Origin: SURF-32 sp964648365
GTDB taxonomy: Bacteria > Planctomycetota > Phycisphaerae > UBA1845
Assembly: GCA_964648365.1 (NCBI GenBank)
Contig: CAZYLK010000043.1
Span: 1-37,754, forward strand
Reading direction: 5' to 3'
DNA: 37,754 nt
Part shown: positions 8,261 through 16,408 of the stretch, in pieces
Position numbering within the stretch: the first letter of the stretch is position 1
Layout: each line of letters begins with the position of its first letter
Position numbers and translations under genes: made by a program
The notes under the pieces: model-generated
Database searches by the model: none
What the model saw: only the letters and a program-made list of their open reading frames with translations
Told to the model about the DNA's origin: nothing

Positions 8261-9088
8261 ATGCCCCTCGACCTCCCCAAGGCCATCATCCTCGGCATCC
8301 TGCAAGCCCTGACCGAGTTCCTGCCCGTCAGCAGCAGCGGGCACCTGGCGTTGATGCAACACTGGCTCGAACTCGATCCGGACTCGCCGGAGATGCTGCT
8401 CTTCGACGTCTGCGTCCACGTCGGCACGCTGGTGGCGGTGCTGCTCGTGTTCTTCCAACCGATCCGCATCTACGCCCGCACGCTTCTGTCCGAGGTGCGT
8501 GGCACACGAGTCGGGCGTCCCTTTGCTGTGAGATTAGCAGTCATGGCCGCGCTGGCGACCGCGGCGACCGCAGCCGTCGGCCTGCCGTTTAAGGACGAGT
8601 TCAAGGCCATGTTTGCCCGGCCACGAGTCGTCGCGGCCTGCCTGATCCTGACCGGTAGTCTCCTGCTCGCAACCGCCATCACCCGGCGCGGCCGGCGCGG
8701 TTGGCGTCGACTGACGTGGTGGGGAGGGCTCGCGGTCGGGGTCGCGCAGGGACTGGCGTTGCTGCCGGGCCTGTCGCGCAGCGGATCCACGATCTGCATG
8801 GCTACGTTCTTCGGCTTGAACCGTCGGTGGGCGGCCCAGTTCAGCTTCCTGATCGCTGCGCCGGCCATCGCGGGCGCCGCCCTCTTCGAGTTCCTGGACG
8901 TCTGGCGACTCGAGCCGTCAGAACTGGCGGCAATCTCGTGGCTGGCTATCGCCGTCGGCACGCTCATCTCGGTCGCGCTTGGATACGTCGCTCTGAAGTT
9001 GCTGCTGGTCGTCGTTCGCCGTGCGCGGCTTCACTACTTCGCCTGGTACTGCTGGGCCTTGGCCGGCGCGGTGCTTTATTTCGGATGA
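8261..9088 (+). CDS. uppP: Undecaprenyl-diphosphatase UppP (BacA)
   Basis: UppP is an integral membrane phosphatase that converts undecaprenyl diphosphate to the monophosphate, regenerating the lipid carrier for peptidoglycan and O-antigen building blocks. The two family signatures are present: ALTEFLPVSSSGHL at residues 16-29 (with Glu19 and His28) and LPGLSRSGST in the second half (with the catalytic Arg). The rest is hydrophobic helices, and the 275-residue length is normal. The ATG at 8261 gives the canonical start MPLDLPKAIILGILQ; upstream in-frame codons would read through the octamer array. It has no obvious operon partners. Confidence 0.97.
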   Translation: MPLDLPKAIILGILQALTEFLPVSSSGHLALMQHWLELDPDSPEMLLFDVCVHVGTLVAVLLVFFQPIRIYARTLLSEVRGTRVGRPFAVRLAVMAALATAATAAVGLPFKDEFKAMFARPRVVAACLILTGSLLLATAITRRGRRGWRRLTWWGGLAVGVAQGLALLPGLSRSGSTICMATFFGLNRRWAAQFSFLIAAPAIAGAALFEFLDVWRLEPSELAAISWLAIAVGTLISVALGYVALKLLLVVVRRARLHYFAWYCWALAGAVLYFG

Positions 9089-9294
9089 GCGGCCTGGGCG
9101 TGACCGGCGCACCGAACCCGCCCGTTTCCCCTGAAGGACGGACCCGCGACCCACGGCCGCGCTGAACGAGACCGTCTCACACGTGCCCCCGGGCCACCCG
9201 CCGACCGGGCGGCAATTCGCTCGCCCGCCCTCGCATGTTCGCCCCTCGATCGCCCCGGATCGCCCCCTGGATCGCGCCGGGTTGCCCGCCAAGT

Positions 9295-9315
9295 GCGCCG
9301 CTCGGGGCGCTTTTT
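9295..9315 (+). terminator. Rho-independent terminator-like hairpin
   Basis: GCGCC at 9295-9299 and GGCGC at 9306-9310 form a five-pair stem with a six-base loop, followed directly by five T residues (9311-9315). It would end transcription coming from uppP, about 200 bases downstream of its stop, just before the promoter of the next gene. Confidence 0.55.
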
Positions 9316-9317
9316 GC

Positions 9318-9346
9318 TTTACTATCACCCCCCCCTTCGCTATGAT
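9318..9346 (+). promoter_or_regulatory. Promoter candidate for the metalloprotease gene
   Basis: TTTACT at 9318-9323 and TATGAT at 9341-9346 are 17 bases apart; the -10 box matches the consensus at five of six positions and the -35 at four. It follows the terminator immediately. Start of transcription near 9353 would leave a leader of about 210 bases. Confidence 0.55.
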
Positions 9347-9563
9347 CGCGATCTGGAGAAGTGACCTTTCGCCAGCAACAGACCTGCCAGGGGGGCGGCC
9401 TGTTCGCCGGCGGAAGTACACGCCCATTGCCCCAACCGTGGTCGAACCAGCCGGACCCGCCTCTACCGGGGCGGTCGTCCGGGGGACGTCTTGTGCAATC
9501 CGAATCGGTCGGGATCCGGTTCCCGGCCCGACTTGTGCCTCATCCCTATAGGAGGAGCTGGAA

Positions 9564-12413
9564 ATGGTGAGCGTGGATCGTCGCAGCACCGCCGCCGTGG
9601 CGGAACGCTGGATCGTCTGTTTGGCCGGCGCCGTGGCGGCCTGCTGGGTTCCAACCGCTTCCGCCGGCGAGGATCTCGCCCCGGCCGCGTACGAATTCCG
9701 GCAGATGTACCCCGGCACGCACTTCTACGTTTACGGCGGGCGCATCGGTCGCGTCTACGGCGCGCCCTTCGGATCGGGTGCCTCGCCGGAGGATTCCGCC
9801 GGCTTGTTCGTCGAGGCCCACGCCGAGATGTTCGGCGTCGCTCCGGCGGACTTGCAGCCGATCGGCCCCACCGGCCAGGCGACTCAGGACGTCATGGTTG
9901 ATGCCGACGGCGAGACTTACAAGTTCACCCTTGTGTATTACTCACAGTTCAGGGATGGCGTCCCCGTCTTCCGCGCCGACCTCCGCATCCTGGCGCGCAA
10001 CCTGAACGGTTTTCCGCTGGTGCTGGCTGCGTCCAGCCTTCGCGACCTGGGCGAATTCGACGTCCCCGCCCACGACGGCGGCGAGTCGTTCGACCCCGCC
10101 AACACCCAGATCGCGGCGCTGCACCCGGCGCTGGTACAGTTCAGCGAACCGAAGCCGGTGATCTGGGCCGGCATCGACGACAGGGTGGTGGAGCCGCGGC
10201 TGGCATACGAGTTGATCGCCGACGACGGCCAGGATCCCACCGAGAACAAGTGGCTTTTCCTCGTGGACGCGCTGAACGGCGGCGTGCTCTACCAGGAGAG
10301 CCTCATCTACTACACTGACGTGACTGGCAACGTCAGCGGCAACGCCACTGAGGGCTTCGGTGCGGATGAGTGCGGCGCGGAATCTCCCGCGGGACTGCCC
10401 TACGCCCGCGTGAGCATCGACGGCGGTAATACCGCCATCGCGGACGCCAACGGCGACTTCGTCATCCCGCACGGCGGCAACAGTCAGGTCACCGTCCGCA
10501 GCGAGGTGGCCGGCCAGTACTTCCGCACGGTCCCGCAGCAGGGCGGCAATGACGCCCTGTCGCTGGTGGTGACCCCGCCCGGTCCCGCGAACTTCATGCA
10601 CAACGCCGCGAACAACAACCAGCACATCCGGGCGCTGACCAACACCTACCTGCACGCCAACCTCGTCCGGGATTTCATCCTGGTGCAGAACGGCAGCTAC
10701 CCCACGATCGCCAACCAGACGAACTATACGATCAACGTCAACCTGGCCCAGACCTGCAATGCGTTCTACAACGGCAACTCGATCAACTTCTACGCCGCGG
10801 GGGGAAGCTGCAACAACACCGGCTTCTCCAGCGTCGTCTATCACGAGTACGGCCACCACATGGTCGCTACCGGCGGCAGCGGCCAGGGGCAGTACGGCGA
10901 GGGCATGGGCGACGTGCTCGCCATCCTCATGGCGGACGACCCCAGGCTGGGGATCGGCTTCCGCCTGGGTCAGTGCAACAACGGCATCCGCGACGCCCGC
11001 AGCAACATCCAGTACCCGTGCAGCGGCGAGGTCCACGACTGCGGCGTGCTGATCTCGGCGTGCGTATGGAGCACGCGGGAGGAACTCGCGATCTCCGAGC
11101 CGAACCACTATCTGGAGATTCTCTCCGCTCTTGCGGTCAACTCGGTGCTCGTCCATCGCGGCAACACGATCACGCCGCAGATCACGATCGACTATCTCGT
11201 CCTCGATGACGACGACGGCAACCTCGAAAACGGCACGCCGCACTATCGCGAGATCGCGGCCGGATTCGGCGCCCACAACATGGACGCCCCCCCCGTCGCG
11301 CTGCTCGGATTCAGCTACCCCGACGGCCGACCGACCAGCCTGACGCCGGACGAACCCACGACCTTCGAAGTGCGGATCGAGGAATTGTCGGCCGGACTGG
11401 ATCCCGATTCGCCGAGCATTCACGTCGCCATCGACGGCGGACCCTACGAATCGACGACGCTGCGCAGCCTCGGCGGTTCCATCTACGAAGCCGCCATCCC
11501 GGCCGTGGAGTGCGGCACAGCCGCCGCGTATTACCTCAGCGCCGAGACGGACCAGGGCGACCTGGTGACGGACCCGAGCGACGCACCGGACGTGGCGTTC
11601 GCCGCGGCCGCGGGCCTGTTTGAGGTGCTGACCGATGACTTCGAGACCGACAAGGGTTGGTCGGTCGTCAACGAGAATCTCGCCGACGGCGCCTGGCAGC
11701 GCGGCGTCCCGGTCGGCGGCGGCGAACGCGGCGATCCGCCCACGGATTATGACGGCTCCGGCCAGTGCTACCTGACGGCCAACCGCGCCGGCAACTCCGA
11801 CGTGGACGACGGCACGACGCACCTGATCTCGCCGCGCATCGACTTGTCCACCGGCGACGCGGTCATCAGCTACGCCCGCTGGTATTCCAACAACTTTGGC
11901 AACGCGCCCAACCAGGACATCTTCACGGTGGCGGTGTCGAACAACGACGGCAACTCGTGGACCACGGCCGAGATCGTCGGCCCGACCGGCGAGGAGGCCG
12001 GCGGCGGCTGGTATACCCACAGCTTCCAGGTGAGCGAGTTCGTCGCCCCCACCGACCAGGTCCGCGTTCGCTTCACCGCGTCCGACCTGGGCGAAGGCTC
12101 CGTGGTCGAGGCGGGCGTGGACAAGTTCGCGGTCGAGCAGTTCATCTGCGATCAGGATCCGATCGAGTGCAACGAGATCAAGAAGTTCAACGGCAAGTGC
12201 AAGGGAGGCGGCAAGGTCAAGGGCAAGCTCGTCCTGACCAACAAAAACCACCAGGGCCAGACGATCACCGTATCGGTCGGCGGAGAACTGGTGGAAGCGA
12301 CGGTGCAGGGCAAGAAGGCCAAGTACAGCCACTGCTGCTCGCAGGGCTTCATCGAGATCCGGCTGCTCGATCCGCCCGACTGCGTGCCGCCGATCCCGGC
12401 CGTTTGTCCGTAG
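9564..12413 (+). CDS. Secreted gluzincin metalloprotease (fungalysin/thermolysin-like)
   Basis: This 949-residue protein has an N-terminal signal peptide (hydrophobic to about residue 34, ending TASAGE) and a propeptide that resembles the FTP/PepSY inhibitor domains of thermolysin-like proteases at about residues 85-160. The zinc site is HEYGHH at 427-432, with His427, Glu428 and His431; Glu446 in GEGMGD is the likely third ligand, as in M36 fungalysins. A beta-sandwich region follows (DDFETDKGWSVVNE... through FICDQD), resembling the lectin-like or MAM-like domains attached to secreted proteases. The last 80 residues are Lys- and Cys-rich, function unknown. A strong GGAGGAG ribosome site supports the ATG at 9564. 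It would degrade proteins outside the cell or at its surface. M4 rather than M36 membership is possible. Confidence 0.88.
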   Translation: MVSVDRRSTAAVAERWIVCLAGAVAACWVPTASAGEDLAPAAYEFRQMYPGTHFYVYGGRIGRVYGAPFGSGASPEDSAGLFVEAHAEMFGVAPADLQPIGPTGQATQDVMVDADGETYKFTLVYYSQFRDGVPVFRADLRILARNLNGFPLVLAASSLRDLGEFDVPAHDGGESFDPANTQIAALHPALVQFSEPKPVIWAGIDDRVVEPRLAYELIADDGQDPTENKWLFLVDALNGGVLYQESLIYYTDVTGNVSGNATEGFGADECGAESPAGLPYARVSIDGGNTAIADANGDFVIPHGGNSQVTVRSEVAGQYFRTVPQQGGNDALSLVVTPPGPANFMHNAANNNQHIRALTNTYLHANLVRDFILVQNGSYPTIANQTNYTINVNLAQTCNAFYNGNSINFYAAGGSCNNTGFSSVVYHEYGHHMVATGGSGQGQYGEGMGDVLAILMADDPRLGIGFRLGQCNNGIRDARSNIQYPCSGEVHDCGVLISACVWSTREELAISEPNHYLEILSALAVNSVLVHRGNTITPQITIDYLVLDDDDGNLENGTPHYREIAAGFGAHNMDAPPVALLGFSYPDGRPTSLTPDEPTTFEVRIEELSAGLDPDSPSIHVAIDGGPYESTTLRSLGGSIYEAAIPAVECGTAAAYYLSAETDQGDLVTDPSDAPDVAFAAAAGLFEVLTDDFETDKGWSVVNENLADGAWQRGVPVGGGERGDPPTDYDGSGQCYLTANRAGNSDVDDGTTHLISPRIDLSTGDAVISYARWYSNNFGNAPNQDIFTVAVSNNDGNSWTTAEIVGPTGEEAGGGWYTHSFQVSEFVAPTDQVRVRFTASDLGEGSVVEAGVDKFAVEQFICDQDPIECNEIKKFNGKCKGGGKVKGKLVLTNKNHQGQTITVSVGGELVEATVQGKKAKYSHCCSQGFIEIRLLDPPDCVPPIPAVCP

Positions 12414-12414
12414 C

Positions 12415-12434
12415 TTCACGGCCGCGGCCGTGAA
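12415..12434. repeat. Perfect 20-base palindrome after the protease gene
   Basis: TTCACGGCCGCGGCCGTGAA is its own reverse complement and begins two bases after the protease stop codon. In RNA it would form a hairpin with a tight tip that could stabilise or terminate the protease transcript; no T-tract follows. Confidence 0.75.
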
Positions 12435-12501
12435 CGCATTCGGTTGAATGTTGGCGCCGGCGGCGGGCGGCACACCGTCGACCGCTCCGTCACGCAAGAC
12501 C

Positions 12502-12545
12502 ACACGCCCGTCCGATCGAAACGATCGGGCGGGCGTGTTCATTCG
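12502..12545 (+). terminator. Strong hairpin, probable terminator of the protease transcript
   Basis: Bases 12502-12518 pair with 12522-12538 over 17 pairs, with one G-T pair and a three-base AAA loop, then GTTCATT. This is the longest near-perfect stem in the window. The short, interrupted T-run makes it a non-classical terminator, but its position between the protease and the kdsB promoter fits that role. Confidence 0.65.
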
Positions 12546-12626
12546 ATCCACCCCGCCACAGCAGACCGATCCGCCGCGCCTCGCGCGTGCATCCCAGGGT
12601 CAACCGCAACGAGACAATCGCCCGCT

Positions 12627-12655
12627 TTGACGAACTACCTCACCCGCGTTATAAA
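12627..12655 (+). promoter_or_regulatory. Sigma-70-type promoter of the kdsB operon
   Basis: TTGACG at 12627-12632 and TATAAA at 12650-12655 are separated by 17 bases and each matches the consensus at five of six positions. Transcription would start near 12662, about 44 bases before the kdsB ATG. It probably drives kdsB, pyrG and the closely spaced genes that follow. Confidence 0.75.
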
Positions 12656-12705
12656 CGTCATATGCAGCGTGACGCTGGGGCAAGTCGTCGATCGGGGGTC
12701 GGGCG

Positions 12706-13692
12706 ATGGCTGTAGTCGCCGTCATTCCCGCCCGGTACGCCTCCAGCCGCTTTCCCGCCAAACCGCTCGCCGCCGAAACCGGAAAACCGCTGATCCAGCA
12801 CGTCTGGGAGCGGGTCTGCTGCGCCGCCCGCGTGGATCGGGTGATCGTGGCGACGGACGACGATCGCATTGCCGCGGCCGTCGCCGCGTTCGGTGGTGAG
12901 GCGCGGATGACGCGCGCGGACCACCCCAACGGGACGTATCGCGTCGCCGAGGTCGCGGCCGCGCTGCGCCTGACCGATAACGACCTCGTTCTCAACGTGC
13001 AGGGTGACGAACCCGAACTCGATCCGGCCGTCCTCGACCGCTTGATCGCGCGGATGACCGGCGCTCGCGCCGGCGCAGCCGCTTCGCCACCGGCGCCAAC
13101 GGACAGCCGCGATCTCGCGGCCTCGGACGCAACAAGGGCGGAAGCGCATGCGGCGGAGGTAGATTCTCGCGCCTGCGGGGAAGTCCCCGGCATGAATGCC
13201 GGGGCTATGAAGCCAGGGACTCTGGATGCCGGGGCTCGGGATGCAGGTCGTAGCGTGCGGCGGTGCGACATTGGCACGCTGGCGTGTCCGTTTCCGGCGG
13301 ACTCTCCCACCGACGGACCCGGCTCGCCGAGGGATCCCAACTGCGTCAAGGTCGTTCTGGACGCTGCGGGCCGCGCGCTGTATTTCTCAAGAAGCCTGCT
13401 GCCCTACCCGCGGGGCGACCGCGGCATGGTGCTTGATCCCTCGCGCTGGCGGTTGCACCTGGGTGTCTATGCATTTCGTCCGGCGGCGCTGGCGGCGGTA
13501 ACACGGTCCGCGGACGAATCGCCGCTGGCGCGGCTCGAATCGCTGGAGCAGTTGGCCTGGCTGGAGGATGGCTGGACGATCGCGGTCGAGATCGTCCCGC
13601 CGCAGCCGCCCGGCGTGGATACACCGGAAGACTACGCCGCGTTCGTCGCCCGCGTGCGCAGGCCGGGTGAGGTCGTGCAGACGGGCGGATAG
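12706..13692 (+). CDS. kdsB: 3-deoxy-manno-octulosonate cytidylyltransferase with in-frame repeat insertion
   Basis: KdsB activates KDO with CTP to CMP-KDO for the lipopolysaccharide inner core. The N-terminal signature IPARYASSRFPAKPL, the HPNGTYRVAEV loop, NVQGDEPELDP (about residues 100-108), CVKVVLDAAGRALYFSRSLLPYPR and the C-terminal GVDTPEDYAAF are all present. The protein is 328 residues, whereas KdsB is usually about 250. The excess is an Ala/Gly-rich low-complexity stretch at residues about 118-188, exactly where E. coli KdsB has a short turn. It contains the translation of a palindromic repeat (13185-13204, PGMNAGAM) found elsewhere between genes. Flanking conserved blocks stay in frame, so the enzyme is probably functional with an inserted surface loop. 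CTP synthase (pyrG) follows, supplying its substrate. Confidence 0.94.
   Translation: MAVVAVIPARYASSRFPAKPLAAETGKPLIQHVWERVCCAARVDRVIVATDDDRIAAAVAAFGGEARMTRADHPNGTYRVAEVAAALRLTDNDLVLNVQGDEPELDPAVLDRLIARMTGARAGAAASPPAPTDSRDLAASDATRAEAHAAEVDSRACGEVPGMNAGAMKPGTLDAGARDAGRSVRRCDIGTLACPFPADSPTDGPGSPRDPNCVKVVLDAAGRALYFSRSLLPYPRGDRGMVLDPSRWRLHLGVYAFRPAALAAVTRSADESPLARLESLEQLAWLEDGWTIAVEIVPPQPPGVDTPEDYAAFVARVRRPGEVVQTGG
13185..13204 (-). repeat. Dispersed palindrome inside the kdsB reading frame
   Basis: CCCCGGCATGAATGCCGGGG has a nine-pair stem and GA loop and is the reverse complement of the intergenic copy at 13797-13815, including the adjoining AGC/GCT. It encodes PGMNAGA in kdsB. Degenerate relatives follow at 13222-13240 (ctggatgccggggctcggg), so more than one unit may be embedded in the gene. 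Confidence 0.88.
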
Positions 13693-13707
13693 GCCGTGGC
13701 GGGAAGA

Positions 13708-13852
13708 CACCGGTTGAAAACCGGTGCCACACTGGACACCGGTAGAAAACCGGTGCCACTCAGAGCCCCCGCATTCATGTCGGGGTTGCATCAGAGCCCC
13801 GGCATTCATGCCGGGAGTTCCGCGAAGGTCACCGGCTGGAGGCCGGCGCCAC
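13708..13852 (+). repeat. Cluster of two palindrome families between kdsB and pyrG
   Basis: This 145-base stretch holds five hairpins. Three belong to the variable-stem family: 13708-13730 (CACCGGTT, GAA, AACCGGTG, CCAC), 13737-13759 (same with one stem mismatch) and 13830-13852 (CACCGGCT, GGA, GGCCGGCG, CCAC). Two belong to the GCATTCATGC family: 13766-13785 and 13797-13815, each preceded by CAGAG. They fill nearly all of the space between the two genes, which appear to be co-transcribed, so the transcript would carry a chain of hairpins here. Confidence 0.85.
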
Positions 13853-13874
13853 ACAGAACAGGAACGGACAGCCT

Positions 13875-15671
13875 ATGGCTTCGGACAACATGCTCACATC
13901 CCTGGCCAACGTCTCCGACGAGACCGAATTCTACACGCCGATGCCGACCGGCTACGTCCCGGGTCGCACCAAGTACGTCGTCGTCTTCGGTACGGTGATG
14001 AGCGGCCTGGGCAAAGGCATCTTCGCCAGCTCCCTCGCCCGCATCATGCAGGACAAGGGCCTGACGGTCGCGCCCATCAAGCTCGAAGGCTATCTCAACC
14101 GCGACAGCGGAACGCTCAACCCCTACCGCCACGGAGAAGTCTTCGTCCTCGACGACGGCATGGAATGCGACATGGACCTGGGCACCTACGAGCGCATGCT
14201 CGACCAGGACTTGACCCGCCTCAACTTCACCACCAGCGGGCAGATTTTCTCGACTGTGCTGGAGAAGGAACGCCAGGGCCGCTACCTCGGCCGCGACGTG
14301 CAGATGATTCCGCACGTCACCGGCGAAGTGAAGATGCGTCTGCGTGAACTGGCCGTGGCCAGCGAGGCGGACCTGGTGTTTGTGGAAATCGGCGGCACCG
14401 TCGGCGACGTGGAGAATGCCTACTTCATCGAAGCCGTCCGCGAGATGTCGTACGAAGAAGGCCCGCAGAACTTCTGCTTCGTCGCCCTGACGTACGTCAT
14501 CGAGCCGCCCGCCCTCGGCGAGCAGAAGTCCAAAGCCGCCCAGCTTAACCTGAAGCTGCTGAACGCCGCCGGTATCCACCCGCACATCATCGCCTGCCGC
14601 GCCCACAACCCCGTGACCACGAAAGCCCGCGAGAAGCTGGCCCTCTACGCCAACGTGCCCATGGCGCGCGTCTTCTCCATGCACGACTGCGACAGCATCT
14701 ACGTCATCCCCGAAATGCTCCGCGGGGCCGGCATCGACGCGGCCGTCATCGAACTGCTCGGCCTCGGCGAGCGCGTGGACCCCATCCGCGAGGACGCGCG
14801 CCGCGCCATCTGGAGCGACTACATCCGGCGCTACCGCAACGCCCGCCATCCGATCGCCATCGGCATCATCGGCAAGTACACGGCCCTGCGCGACAGCTAT
14901 GCCAGCATCATTCAGGCACTGGAGCACGCCGGCGCCGCCTTCGGCGCCAGCGTCCGCATCGAATGGGTGGACAGCTCAGACCTGACCTCCGCCAACGTTC
15001 AGGAACGCCTGGAAGGGCTCCACGGCGTGATCATTCCGGGCGGGTTCGGCGTGCGCGGCGTGGACGGGAAGATCGAATGCGTCCGCCACGCCAGGGAAAA
15101 CAAGATTCCCTACCTGGGCCTCTGTTACGGCATGCAGATCGCCGTGGTGGAATACGCCCGCCATGTCTGCAGCCTGGAGCACGCCAGCAGCACCGAGATC
15201 GACCGCAACTGCCCGCACCCGGTCATCGACCTGCTTCCCGAACAGGCCGACATCGTCAGCCTGGGCGGCAACATGCGCCTGGGGGGCCAGGACGTCGACC
15301 TCCTTCCCGGCAGCGTGGCGGCACGATTGTTCGGCGGCGTGGCCCGGACGCGCCTGCGCTTCCGCCATCGGTGGGAAGTCAACCCGGCGTACATCGAGCG
15401 ATTGAAGGACGGCGGCCTGGTCTTCTCCGGCTGGGCGCCCAACCAGCCCATTATGCAGGTGCTCGAACTGCCGGAAACGGTCCACCCGTTCTTCCTGGCC
15501 ACCCAGTCCCATCCGGAGCTGACCAGCCGCCCGCTGGCGCCGTCGCCGCTGTTCGTCGGCCTGGTCCGGGCAGCGCTGATCCGCAGCGGCGTGGTTCCCG
15601 CGGAACTGTCGCCGGTCGCCGCGCCGGGGTGCGGCGACCCGTCCGAATGCCGCATGGCAAGGAGCGAGTGA
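13875..15671 (+). CDS. pyrG: CTP synthase (divergent)
   Basis: PyrG aminates UTP to CTP using ATP and glutamine. The synthetase half has a P-loop-like GTVMSGLGKG (residues 39-48; the usual form is GGVVSSLGKG), PYRHGEVFV, DMDLGTYER and IGGTVGDVEN. The amidotransferase half has the nucleophile Cys417 in GLCYGMQ and the His546/Glu548 pair in QSHPEL. The protein departs from the family in places normally almost invariant: KLEGYLNRDSGTL replaces KxDPYxNVDPGTM, and KSKAAQ (218-223) replaces the UTP/CTP-contacting KTKPTQ. It is 598 residues, against about 545 for E. coli, with extra N- and C-terminal tails. It follows kdsB and overlaps the next gene (TGATG), so it lies in an operon. Confidence 0.93.
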   Translation: MASDNMLTSLANVSDETEFYTPMPTGYVPGRTKYVVVFGTVMSGLGKGIFASSLARIMQDKGLTVAPIKLEGYLNRDSGTLNPYRHGEVFVLDDGMECDMDLGTYERMLDQDLTRLNFTTSGQIFSTVLEKERQGRYLGRDVQMIPHVTGEVKMRLRELAVASEADLVFVEIGGTVGDVENAYFIEAVREMSYEEGPQNFCFVALTYVIEPPALGEQKSKAAQLNLKLLNAAGIHPHIIACRAHNPVTTKAREKLALYANVPMARVFSMHDCDSIYVIPEMLRGAGIDAAVIELLGLGERVDPIREDARRAIWSDYIRRYRNARHPIAIGIIGKYTALRDSYASIIQALEHAGAAFGASVRIEWVDSSDLTSANVQERLEGLHGVIIPGGFGVRGVDGKIECVRHARENKIPYLGLCYGMQIAVVEYARHVCSLEHASSTEIDRNCPHPVIDLLPEQADIVSLGGNMRLGGQDVDLLPGSVAARLFGGVARTRLRFRHRWEVNPAYIERLKDGGLVFSGWAPNQPIMQVLELPETVHPFFLATQSHPELTSRPLAPSPLFVGLVRAALIRSGVVPAELSPVAAPGCGDPSECRMARSE

Positions 15672-16405
15672 TGAAAACGAGTGCAACCATCACCTGGCTG
15701 GGTCACTCCACGATGCGGCTTGTTCTGGAAGACGAGCGCGTCATCTTCGTGGATCCCTGGCTGGCGGAGAATCCCGCCTGCCCCGACGAATTCAAGCAGC
15801 CCGATCGCTGCGATCTGATCCTGCTGACTCACGGCCATTTCGACCATGTCGCCGACGTGGGAACGCTGATTGAACGATTCAATCCGAAGGTCGTCGGGAA
15901 CTACGATCTCTGCGCCGCACTGCAGCATACGCTTGGCGCGGGCAACTTCTGCGGCATGAACACCGGCGGCATGCAGGAACTCGACGACGTCCGTGTGTCG
16001 CTGACGCAGGCGTTCCACTCGTCGGCGCTCTCGGGGCCGAACGGCCCCATCTACGCCGGCATGCCCAACGGGCTGATCATCGACGCGCCGGGGCTGGCGC
16101 GCGTCTATCACGCCGGGGATACTGACGTTTTTCAGGACATGGCGCTGATCCGCCGGCTGTGGAATCCGAAGATCGCCATCCTGCCCATCGGCGACCTGTT
16201 CACCATGGGCGCAGCCGGCGCGGCCATCGCGGCCGATCTGCTTAAGCCGGACGTGATTGTGCCGGTCCACTACAAGACGTTTCCGATCCTGGCTCAGTCC
16301 GCGGACGATTTCCGCACCGCCCTTCCGGCGGAGATGCGTCAGCGGCTCGTCGTGCCCGACGTAGGGCAGGCCATGAAATGGTCCGCGGCCGGTCTGACGC
16401 TCTGA
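15671..16405 (+). CDS. MBL-fold metal-dependent hydrolase (UPF0173-like)
   Basis: This 244-residue protein belongs to the metallo-beta-lactamase fold hydrolases of the UPF0173/UlaG-like group. It starts ITWLGHST, has the metal motif LTHGHFDH (His54, His56, Asp58, His59), a middle-section His (AFHSS), HAGDTDVF carrying the bridging Asp, and a late PVHYKTFP His. The substrate is unknown; members include lactonases and phosphodiesterases. Its ATG overlaps the pyrG stop (TGATG) and has GGAG six bases upstream, so its translation is probably coupled to pyrG. Confidence 0.9.
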   Translation: MKTSATITWLGHSTMRLVLEDERVIFVDPWLAENPACPDEFKQPDRCDLILLTHGHFDHVADVGTLIERFNPKVVGNYDLCAALQHTLGAGNFCGMNTGGMQELDDVRVSLTQAFHSSALSGPNGPIYAGMPNGLIIDAPGLARVYHAGDTDVFQDMALIRRLWNPKIAILPIGDLFTMGAAGAAIAADLLKPDVIVPVHYKTFPILAQSADDFRTALPAEMRQRLVVPDVGQAMKWSAAGLTL

Positions 16406-16408
16406 CGC

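Larger units (their letters stand above)
9089..9563 (+). other. Long leader region before the metalloprotease gene
   Basis: These 475 bases hold no gene I can support. They contain a terminator-like hairpin (9295-9315), a sigma-70-like promoter (9318-9346) and a predicted untranslated leader of about 210 bases rich in GC hairpin-forming segments, ending in a strong GGAGGAG ribosome site at 9551-9557. No known riboswitch was recognised. Confidence 0.5.

Noticed and set aside
9183..9551. 122-codon frame in the leader of the protease gene
   Set aside because: It crosses the terminator and promoter candidates and has low-complexity Pro/Arg composition with no ribosome site.
9942..12551. 869-codon open frame on the minus strand opposite the metalloprotease
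   Set aside because: It is low-complexity, Val/Ala/Asp/Arg-rich and mirrors the plus-strand codons; the protease has clear domains, a signal peptide and a ribosome site.
12662..12715. 17-codon frame beginning at the predicted transcription start before kdsB
   Set aside because: It overlaps the kdsB start and could be a leaderless leader peptide, but there is no codon pattern, repeat or conserved motif to support it.
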